A stretch of DNA of 56,785 bases, taken from assembly GCA_002425935.1 (NCBI GenBank), contig DINE01000008.1:218-57002 (forward strand). Direction: 5' to 3'. The stretch is from Bacteroidales bacterium UBA5548 (lineage in GTDB: Bacteria; Bacteroidota; Bacteroidia; Bacteroidales; UBA932). The notes under the pieces are model-generated. The model was not told the origin of the DNA. It did not search any database and worked only from the letters and a program-made list of their open reading frames with translations. Position 1 is the first letter of the stretch. Each line of letters opens with the position of its first letter. Both the position numbers and the translations under genes were made by a program. This document shows positions 1 to 5,991 of the stretch, piece after piece.

Positions 1-239
1 TACTGATATTTTATTAATAGACTTTTAATCTCTTCTGCTGAAGGCACTCTGCCCTTAATTTCAACCTTTTCGTTAACTACAATTGCAGGTGTGGCCATAA
101 CACCGTACTTCATAATTTCCATAATGTCGTCAACTTTGGTGATGTTTGCATTAATCCCGCTTTGTTCAACGACCTCTCTTGTAAGTTTTTCGACTGTTTT
201 GCACTTTGGGCATCCTGGTCCTAAAATTTTTATTTCCAT
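1..239 (-). CDS. Thioredoxin-fold redox-active disulfide protein (3' end cut by window edge)
   Basis: Reading the minus strand from the ATG at 239 gives 79 residues with no stop before the window edge; the last two bases (TA) could begin the stop codon, so very little is probably missing. The protein opens with a beta strand and a CPKC motif (MEIKILGPGCPKCK), the thioredoxin-type active site, and has the cis-proline segment VMATPAIVV around residues 48-56. Length and motifs fit the small 'redox-active disulfide protein 2' thioredoxins, thought to be cytosolic thiol-disulfide or metal-handling proteins. It lies 27 bases downstream of an ArsR-type regulator on the same strand, so the two are probably co-transcribed. 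In Bacteroidota such pairs often sit beside a metal or permease gene, which would lie outside the window. The exact substrate cannot be told. Confidence 0.8.
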   Translation of the reverse strand, partial: MEIKILGPGCPKCKTVEKLTREVVEQSGINANITKVDDIMEIMKYGVMATPAIVVNEKVEIKGRVPSAEEIKSLLIKYQ

Positions 240-266
240 TGAATATAATCTTTTATAATGGTTTGA

Positions 267-572
267 CTATTTAAAAAAATCTTCAAAAACACGTTTAGCC
301 TCTTCCCAGTTCTCTCTGTTAATACAGTATTTTATATAGGGAGGATTAATCTCTCCCTGAATAAGACCTGCTTTCTTCAGCTCCTTTAGATGTTCCGAAA
401 GTGTCGATCTGGCAATCGGCAGTTCGGATGCCATATCACCACTGTAACAGCATTTGTTCAAGTTAGATGAGAGGTAATTGAGTATAAAAACACGTGCGGG
501 GTGAGATAATGCTTTTGAATAGGCAGCAACTCTCTCCTGATTTTCGGAGTAAAATTTCTCTTTATTAGACAT
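267..572 (-). CDS. ArsR/SmtB-family winged-helix transcriptional regulator
   Basis: This 101-residue protein is a compact ArsR-family repressor: helices with the signature ALSHPARVFILNYL at about 21-34, then a helix-turn-helix with the recognition segment IARSTLSEHLKELKKAGLI at about 53-71 and a short wing. A Cys-Cys pair (residues 41-42) precedes the helix-turn-helix and could sense metal or thiol, but the classical ELCVCDL arsenic motif is absent. It is followed by a thioredoxin-fold gene on the same strand. An 18-bp perfect inverted repeat lies just upstream of the start and next to a -7 promoter element, which suggests autorepression. The inducing signal is unknown. Confidence 0.85.
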   Translation of the reverse strand: MSNKEKFYSENQERVAAYSKALSHPARVFILNYLSSNLNKCCYSGDMASELPIARSTLSEHLKELKKAGLIQGEINPPYIKYCINRENWEEAKRVFEDFFK

Positions 573-583
573 ATCATTTAGTA

Positions 584-609
584 TTTCGTAAAAATACGAA
601 ACAAATATA
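584..609 (-). promoter_or_regulatory. Predicted ArsR operator overlapping its own promoter
   Basis: TTTCGTA (584-590) and TACGAAA (595-601) are perfect inverted repeats separated by AAAA, an 18-bp dyad. Directly next to it on the minus strand is TATATTTG (609 to 602), a match to the Bacteroidota -7 consensus TAnnTTTG. Transcription would begin within the dyad, about 20 bases before the regulator's ATG at 572. A dyad at the start site fits binding by the dimeric ArsR-type protein encoded just downstream. That this protein binds here is inferred. Confidence 0.6.
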
Positions 610-733
610 AAGGTATTTTAAAAAAAGTAGGTAAAAATTTATGTGAAAATATGTAGCAAATTGTCATTCAATCAAATAAATTTATGGAATAATTTTTGCA
701 GTTAAATACTTCGAGAAGAGAGAATTTTCGTCT

Positions 734-824
734 GACCGGGGGAACTCATACTGAGGTTGATTGGTGGATATAGTCTGATTTAAGAGGCATGTGCAGCAGA
801 GTAAGAGTTAAACTACCCCCGGTC
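734..824 (+). ncRNA. Unassigned structured-RNA candidate upstream of pncB
   Basis: GACCGGGGG (734-742) pairs perfectly with CCCCCGGTC (816-824). Inside it AACTC (743-747) pairs with GAGTT (805-809) and, across one A.A mismatch, TACT (749-752) pairs with AGTA (800-803). The result is an 18-bp interrupted helix with a six-base bulge (810-815) and a 47-base apical region (753-799). GC runs of this kind stand out in the AT-rich spacer. T-rich sequence follows the stem. A near-match to the -7 consensus (AATTTTTG, 691-698) lies about 35 bases upstream. I do not recognise it as SRP, 6S, tmRNA, RNase P or a known riboswitch. It may be a separate small RNA or a leader of the NAD-salvage genes. Confidence 0.45.
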
Positions 825-847
825 TTTCATTTTGTCGCTCCATTTAG

Positions 848-855
848 TACCTTTG
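848..855 (+). promoter_or_regulatory. Predicted -7 promoter element for pncB
   Basis: TACCTTTG matches the Bacteroidota -7 consensus TAnnTTTG. Transcription from it would start near 859, giving a leader of about 40 bases before pncB. There is no well-spaced -33 TTTG, so this is a moderate prediction. If it is used, the structured RNA at 734-824 is not part of the pncB mRNA. Confidence 0.45.
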
Positions 856-866
856 ATTGCTGTAAC

Positions 867-887
867 TGATATCACTGTTTGATATCA
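867..887 (+). promoter_or_regulatory. Twin TGATATCA palindromes in the pncB leader
   Basis: Two identical 8-bp palindromes, TGATATCA, occupy 867-874 and 880-887, with CTGTT between them. They lie between the predicted -7 element and the pncB start at 901. They could be a double operator site, or in RNA they could pair with each other into an 8-bp hairpin with a 5-base loop directly before the ribosome-binding region (AAGGTGAAG). The sequence alone cannot decide between these. Confidence 0.45.
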
Positions 888-900
888 AAAAGGTGAAGAA

Positions 901-2391
901 ATGGATAATTCATTTAATATATCATACTGTTCTGACAAGTACCAGTACACGATGGGAAAAACCTATCTTGAAAGTGGTCTCAAGGATAAAAGGGCAATTT
1001 TTAACCTCTTTTACAGAAGCGCACCTGATAAAAATAACTGGGCAGTTGTCTCCGGCACAGAAGAGGCTCTCAGAATGATAACCGGGCTGGGTAGCGAAGA
1101 TGAACAGTTTTTTGAAAAATTCTTACCCGGTGAAGAGTACAGAGAGTACAGAAAATTTCTCTCTCAGATGAAGTTTACGGGAAATATATACGCAATGAGA
1201 GAGGGAGAGATTGCGTTTCCCACACAGCCTGTAATAATTGTAGAAGGTCCGATTATCGAAGCACAGGTACTGGAGACACCCCTGCTCTGCATTATGAATC
1301 ACCAGATGGCAATTGCGACAAAGGCATCAAGAGTTTCAAGATCTACCAGCAAGCCTGTAAGTGAATTTGGCTCAAGAAGAGCACACGGACCCTGGGCCGC
1401 TGTCTATGGAGCAAAGGCAGCCTATATCGGCGGATGCCTAAATACATCTAATATTCTTACATCAACAATTTTCAGTGTACCTGCAACAGGTACAATGGCT
1501 CACAGCTACATAACTGCATTCGGTTGTACAATTGCCGGAGAATTAAAGGCATTTGAGACATATATAAATAACCATTTTGGAGAAGCTCTTGTACTGCTTA
1601 TTGACACGTATGATTCGTTGAGGTGCGGGCTTCCCAATGCAATCAAGGCTTTCAAAAACAACGGTGTTGATAACAATTATCCTGCAAGCTTTGGAATCAG
1701 GCTGGATAGCGGAGACTTGACTTATCTCTCGGTAAAATGCCGCGAGGAGCTTGACAAAGCAGGGCTGGAAAACTGTAAAATATTCGCCACCAACTCACTG
1801 GATGAATACATTATCACAGAACTCGAAAGACAGGGTGCAAAAATTGATGCTTACGGTGTTGGTGATGCAATAGCTACAAGTAAACACAATCCTTGCTTTG
1901 GTAATGTCTATAAACTTGTCGAAATTGACGGAGAGGGCGTGCTAAAGAGGTCAGAAGATAAGAGCAAGGCCATCAATCCAGGTTTCCAGATAACATACAG
2001 GATAATAAAAAATGGAATGTTTAAGGCAGATGTCACCTGCCTCAGAGGAGATACATTAAGCAAAAAAATTGAATCGGGAGAGAGCTTCACTATTCGTGAC
2101 GAATATGATGATACAAAGACGACATTTTTCAGCAGCGGGAGCTATCAGTTTAAACCTCTTCAGTCACTTGTTATGAAAAACGGAGCAATTTGCAGCGACT
2201 CAATTACAATTCAGGAGAGAAGGGAGTACTATCTTAACAACATCCGCTCGCTAAACGAAACTCAGACGAGACTAATTAACCCCCACTACTACAAGGTTGA
2301 TATTTCTGATGACCTTTACGATCTGAAAAACAGACTTATTGATTCACTTATAAAAGAGATTAAAGAAAATTATGATACCCAACAGGAGTAA
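901..2391 (+). CDS. pncB: Nicotinate phosphoribosyltransferase
   Basis: PncB joins nicotinate to PRPP with ATP hydrolysis, giving nicotinate mononucleotide in the Preiss-Handler branch of NAD salvage. The 496-residue length fits the family. Visible signatures are SDKYQYTMGKTYL near the N-terminus (about 11-23), FGSRRAHGP (about 156-164), GTMAHSY with the His that is phosphorylated in the family (about residue 201), and IRLDSGDL (about 267-274), the phosphoribosyl-binding segment. An AAGGTGAAG stretch just before the ATG at 901 serves as a weak ribosome-binding site and supports this start. The last 20 bases overlap pncA, which makes the enzyme's substrate, so the two are very likely one transcript. 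Confidence 0.95.
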   Translation: MDNSFNISYCSDKYQYTMGKTYLESGLKDKRAIFNLFYRSAPDKNNWAVVSGTEEALRMITGLGSEDEQFFEKFLPGEEYREYRKFLSQMKFTGNIYAMREGEIAFPTQPVIIVEGPIIEAQVLETPLLCIMNHQMAIATKASRVSRSTSKPVSEFGSRRAHGPWAAVYGAKAAYIGGCLNTSNILTSTIFSVPATGTMAHSYITAFGCTIAGELKAFETYINNHFGEALVLLIDTYDSLRCGLPNAIKAFKNNGVDNNYPASFGIRLDSGDLTYLSVKCREELDKAGLENCKIFATNSLDEYIITELERQGAKIDAYGVGDAIATSKHNPCFGNVYKLVEIDGEGVLKRSEDKSKAINPGFQITYRIIKNGMFKADVTCLRGDTLSKKIESGESFTIRDEYDDTKTTFFSSGSYQFKPLQSLVMKNGAICSDSITIQERREYYLNNIRSLNETQTRLINPHYYKVDISDDLYDLKNRLIDSLIKEIKENYDTQQE

Positions 2392-2956
2392 TGAGGTGCA
2401 TGTTATAGTTGACATGCTGTATGACTTTATTGACGGAACTCTTGCTTGCAGGAATGCAGATGAAGCAGTTGCAGAGTCTGTCAGATTCATAAACAGTAAC
2501 CCTGATCAGCCGGTACTCTATATCTGCGACTCACATCCGCAAAACCACTGCTCGTTCAGCCAAAACGGTGGTATCTGGCCTCCTCATTGTGTTGCCGGGA
2601 CAAGAGGCTCCATGATTCATAAAAGCTATTACACTGAGATTATCAAAGAAGAGATGCGCCCCACTCTCTCAAACATCCTAACAAAAGGAGAGAGTCCGGA
2701 ATCTGAGCAATACTCAGGTTATGAAGCTGTGACAAAATCGGGAATATCCCTTTCTGATTATCTGGCAAGTCTTGGTGCAGAAACTGTATTTGTAAGCGGA
2801 ATTGCAACTGAGTTCTGCATTAATGAAACAGCAAAAGATCTGCATAAGGCAGGATTTAAAGTTAAAGTTATTGAGAGAGCTCTTGCCTATGTCAATTTTG
2901 AAGGGCATATCCAAACGTTGGAAAATTTCAGAACCATGGGCATAAATGTGGTTTAA
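2372..2956 (+). CDS. pncA: Nicotinamidase (isochorismatase-fold)
   Basis: PncA deamidates nicotinamide to nicotinate, feeding the PncB reaction encoded just upstream. All active-site parts are visible in the 194 residues: Asp14 in VIVDML, Lys105 in LTKGES and Cys149 in GIATEFC form the catalytic triad. Asp53 and His55 (DSHPQNH) with His72 in the WPPHCVAGTRG motif form the metal site. The start at 2372 lies inside the end of pncB, an overlap suggesting translational coupling. The only oddity is a slightly longer N-terminal lead (MIPNRSNEVH) before the first strand than in many homologues. Confidence 0.93.
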   Translation: MIPNRSNEVHVIVDMLYDFIDGTLACRNADEAVAESVRFINSNPDQPVLYICDSHPQNHCSFSQNGGIWPPHCVAGTRGSMIHKSYYTEIIKEEMRPTLSNILTKGESPESEQYSGYEAVTKSGISLSDYLASLGAETVFVSGIATEFCINETAKDLHKAGFKVKVIERALAYVNFEGHIQTLENFRTMGINVV

Positions 2957-2992
2957 TCTACTGGAAAACTAACATATCTAAAGTAAAAATTT

Positions 2993-3970
2993 ATGGTGTA
3001 CATTGGACTCGATCTGGGAGGGACAAAGATCTCCGGCGCACTTTTTACAGAGAATAACATCATGCTGATAAACGAGACACTCTACCTAGAGGGCAGAGGA
3101 GGCGATGATGTTACAGAGAGAATATTTTCACTTTGCGACTCACTTATGGAGAGGGGGTCGATTAAGAGAGAGCATAAAAAAAGTATCGGGATTTGTGTTC
3201 CCGGAATTGCCTACTCCAAAACAGGGAAGGTCTGGGCACCAAATATTCCCGGCTGGGACAACTATCCTCTGAGAGAGAAGATGCTAGAGCGTTATTCAAA
3301 CTCCACAGTTATGGTTGAGAGTGACCGTACCTGCTATATTCTGGGAGAGTCCAGCCAGGGTGTTGCCAAAGGGTGTGAAAATGCAATATTTATTGCAGTC
3401 GGCACCGGGATTGGTGCAGGTATACTGATAGATGGCAGGGTTCTTCACGGTGCCTCAGATATTGTAGGTGCAACTGGATGGATGGCTCTAAGACAACCGT
3501 ATGACAAAGAGTGGGATGCATGCGGCTGCTTTGAAACCAACTGCTCTGGTAACGGAATAGCGCTCCAGACAAAAAAGGTACTAAAGAGACACATAAATGA
3601 AAGAGGCTACCAAGGTTGTCTCAGTGGCCCAGATCCCGAAAAAATAACCGCAAGAGAGGTATTTGCCGCACTCGAAAAAGGTGACCCCGTAGCCAAGGAG
3701 GTGATTGATAACGCAATTGAAATGTGGGGTATGGCAGCAGCGAATTTTGTTAGTCTTTTTAATCCGGAGATGATTATATTTGGCGGCGGAATATTTGGGC
3801 CGGCATCGGTATTTGTTGACAGAATATACGATGAAGCTTTAAAATGGGCGCAACCTATTGCGATAAAACAGTGCAGGTTTGCTGCAACAACACTGCCCGA
3901 TACTGCAGGGTTGTATGGAGCAGGGGTAATTGCAAGGCTTGGGCATATAAGCACAGTGAACGGAAAGTAG
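2993..3970 (+). CDS. ROK-family sugar kinase, divergent sugar site
   Basis: The 325-residue protein starts with the ATP-binding segment YIGLDLGGTKISGALF and has the second phosphate loop AVGTGIGAGILIDG (about 137-150), as in ROK hexose kinases. Asp in ESDRTCYILGE is in the position of the catalytic base. The family motif GExGH, which contributes a sugar-contacting Glu and a zinc-binding His, reads GATGW here (about 159-163). The Cys cluster is also reduced to CGCFETNC. So it is ROK-like, but with an unusual sugar pocket or no zinc. It stands first in a likely operon with an MFS transporter (22 bases downstream) and a SIS-domain protein. The substrate is probably a sugar or amino sugar but cannot be named. 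Confidence 0.8.
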   Translation: MVYIGLDLGGTKISGALFTENNIMLINETLYLEGRGGDDVTERIFSLCDSLMERGSIKREHKKSIGICVPGIAYSKTGKVWAPNIPGWDNYPLREKMLERYSNSTVMVESDRTCYILGESSQGVAKGCENAIFIAVGTGIGAGILIDGRVLHGASDIVGATGWMALRQPYDKEWDACGCFETNCSGNGIALQTKKVLKRHINERGYQGCLSGPDPEKITAREVFAALEKGDPVAKEVIDNAIEMWGMAAANFVSLFNPEMIIFGGGIFGPASVFVDRIYDEALKWAQPIAIKQCRFAATTLPDTAGLYGAGVIARLGHISTVNGK

Positions 3971-3992
3971 CATCAAATAAAAACTTAACCAA

Positions 3993-5144
3993 ATGACAAC
4001 AACTTTGAAAAAGGCTCCGGTACTTGCAGCAGGATTCTCAGGGATGATATTCTTTGGGGTTGCTTTCGTGATAATGGGAGCGGTTCTGCCATCATTGATT
4101 GAAAAATTTCAGCTTGACACAACAGTTGCATCAACACTTGCCGGCTTACTCCCTCTGGGAATATTACTGGGATCGGTATTGTTTGGCCCTGTAATTGACC
4201 GCTTTGGGTACAAGAGCCTGATAATAATTGCCAGTCTGGTAACCGTAGCAGGGCTGGAGATGCTGGCATGGGCGCAGACTATTGCAGTAATAAGGTTTGC
4301 TATTTTCCTCATCGGACTTGGCGGAGGTATCCTTAACGGACTTACAAACGCATTGGTTTCCGATATCTCAGACGATAAAAACAGAGCATCGAATCTCAGT
4401 ATACTTGGGGTATTTTACACCGTAGGAGCAATTGCAATTCCAACCCTTTTTGCAACACTTTCAAAAACACTCTCATACACCCCGATTGTAGCAGGTGCAG
4501 GAGTTTTAATGTTGCTCTCGGTTGTATTTTATATGTTCGTTACCTTTCCTGAGGCAAAATTTAAGCAGGGTTTTCCGGTAAAAAAGATTGCACTTATGGC
4601 AAAGGAGCCAGCTCTTCTTCTGCTGAGTTTTACACTATTTTTCCAGAGCGGACTGGAGGGGATAAGCAACAACTGGACACCAACTTTTCTTGAACAGCAG
4701 GCATCACTTCCCTCTAAGAGTGCAATGTTCGCACTAAGTTCAATAATTATGGGAGTCGGGGCAGGCAGAATCTTACTAAGCCTTCTGTTTACCCGTATAT
4801 CAAAGAAGTTACTGCTGCTTTCGAGTATGCTTGTAGCTGCAACGGGAATATACATAATTACTCTGTTCCCTACGGTAACTGTTGCCATGATTGGTACATT
4901 TATGATGGGTCTCGGGTTTGCCTCAACATTTCCTGTAATCTTCAGCGAAATTGGAGAGAGGTACAAAGAGGTTTCAGGAACAGCATTCAGCTTTGCACTT
5001 GTAATTGCGCTCACAGGAAACACACTTATAAATCTGATGGTAGGTGTAGTATCGCTAAAATATTTTCCACTAATGGTAATAGGATGCGCGTTTGCTATTT
5101 CATCAATCTATCTTATAAATTATAAGATTAGCAAAAAGAGTTAA
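3993..5144 (+). CDS. MFS transporter, probable sugar or sugar-derivative importer
   Basis: The protein has 383 very hydrophobic residues with about twelve membrane segments. It shows an MFS-type loop between helices 2 and 3 (FGPVIDRFGYKS, about 67-78) and a G-rich helix 4/5 region (IGLGGGILNGLTNALVSD). It lies 22 bases after the ROK kinase and 41 bases before the SIS protein, all on the same strand. The simplest reading is uptake of the substrate that the kinase phosphorylates. FucP-like and other MFS families cannot be told apart here. The C-terminus is short and basic (YKISKKS), as expected for a cytoplasmic tail. Confidence 0.8.
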   Translation: MTTTLKKAPVLAAGFSGMIFFGVAFVIMGAVLPSLIEKFQLDTTVASTLAGLLPLGILLGSVLFGPVIDRFGYKSLIIIASLVTVAGLEMLAWAQTIAVIRFAIFLIGLGGGILNGLTNALVSDISDDKNRASNLSILGVFYTVGAIAIPTLFATLSKTLSYTPIVAGAGVLMLLSVVFYMFVTFPEAKFKQGFPVKKIALMAKEPALLLLSFTLFFQSGLEGISNNWTPTFLEQQASLPSKSAMFALSSIIMGVGAGRILLSLLFTRISKKLLLLSSMLVAATGIYIITLFPTVTVAMIGTFMMGLGFASTFPVIFSEIGERYKEVSGTAFSFALVIALTGNTLINLMVGVVSLKYFPLMVIGCAFAISSIYLINYKISKKS

Positions 5145-5185
5145 GAGTTAATCAATTAATACAAATCACTAAATCTAAAAATGTT

Positions 5186-5947
5186 ATGTTAGCACTGGAA
5201 TGGTTAAAGAATGCCAGGGATGTAATGTCCAGAATTGAAGATAGTCAGCTTGAAAATATTAAAAAAGCTGCCACAATCATGGCAGACTCAATTGAACAGG
5301 GAAGATGGGTCCACACATTTGGATGCGGTCACGCAACAATTCCTGTAGAGGAGATGTATCCAAGAATCGGAGGTTTTGTAGGATTCCACCCGATTGTTGA
5401 GCTTCCGCTCACCTTCTTTACAAAAATCACCGGAGAGATGGGAATTCACCAGTTTCTGTTCCTGGAAAGAGCTGAAGGATACGGTAATGCCATTATGAAA
5501 TCGTGGAATTTCGACAGCAAAGATACAATGTGGATCTTCTCACATACCGGAATTAATAATGTTAACATCGATGTAGCTCTTAAAGCAAAAGAGCTGGGAA
5601 TGAAAGTTATTGTATTTGGATCGGCATCGGAATCTAAAGGCAAAAAGACTCGCCACTCATGCGGCAAAACTTTGTTTGAACTTGCCGATCTTGTGGTTGA
5701 TTCATGTGCTCCGCTTGTTGATGCCAGCGTCCCATTGAAAAACCACTACGATAAGGTAGGGCCGGTATCAACACTTGCATTTATCACCCTTGTATGGATG
5801 ACGGTAACGACTGCTGCCGAGATCCTTGCAGAGAGAGGAGTTAAGCTCTATATCCACCCGTCACACAATGTACCGGGAGATACAACAGCCCACGACAGAC
5901 TTGATGCCTGCATTGCAGAGTACAAGAAGAGGGTTGCAGGAATCTAG
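5186..5947 (+). CDS. SIS-domain phosphosugar-binding protein, UPF0309-like
   Basis: At 253 residues this is close in length and layout to the UPF0309/COG4821 proteins. A helical N-terminus (about 1-35) precedes a sugar-isomerase fold with FGCGHATIPVEEMYPRIGG (about 45-63). The Ser-rich phosphate-binding loop (IFSHTGINNVNID) and the second half follow. SIS domains bind phosphosugars as isomerases, deaminases, lyases or regulators. As the third gene after a ROK kinase and an MFS transporter, it probably acts on the kinase's product, for example as an isomerase or etherase. The reaction is not known for UPF0309. The start ATG at 5186 is the first in frame. Confidence 0.8.
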   Translation: MLALEWLKNARDVMSRIEDSQLENIKKAATIMADSIEQGRWVHTFGCGHATIPVEEMYPRIGGFVGFHPIVELPLTFFTKITGEMGIHQFLFLERAEGYGNAIMKSWNFDSKDTMWIFSHTGINNVNIDVALKAKELGMKVIVFGSASESKGKKTRHSCGKTLFELADLVVDSCAPLVDASVPLKNHYDKVGPVSTLAFITLVWMTVTTAAEILAERGVKLYIHPSHNVPGDTTAHDRLDACIAEYKKRVAGI

Positions 5948-5951
5948 TAAT

Positions 5952-5982
5952 TTTGTCAACTGGTCTGGTTTTTGTATGTTTG
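5952..5982 (+). promoter_or_regulatory. Full-consensus Bacteroidota promoter
   Basis: TTTG (5952-5955), a 19-base spacer and TATGTTTG (5975-5982) form a textbook Bacteroidota promoter (-33 TTTG, -7 TAnnTTTG). It lies just after the stop of the SIS gene. Transcription would begin near 5986, only about six bases before the ATG at 5992, so the downstream mRNA would be nearly leaderless. Confidence 0.7.
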
Positions 5983-5991
5983 CACATCGAA

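Noticed and set aside
734..824. SRP 4.5S RNA, 6S RNA or tmRNA
   Set aside because: No GGAA-capped SRP core, no tmRNA acceptor or tag frame, and too short for the long interrupted rod of 6S RNA.
1908..2090. Antisense open frame inside pncB
   Set aside because: It is short, overlaps an unmistakable gene on the other strand, and has no domain or promoter; the same holds for the other antisense frames in the window.
5953..5991. TTG start giving the porin 13 extra residues
   Set aside because: The TTG lies inside the -33 promoter element, and the ATG at 5992 gives a normal signal peptide.
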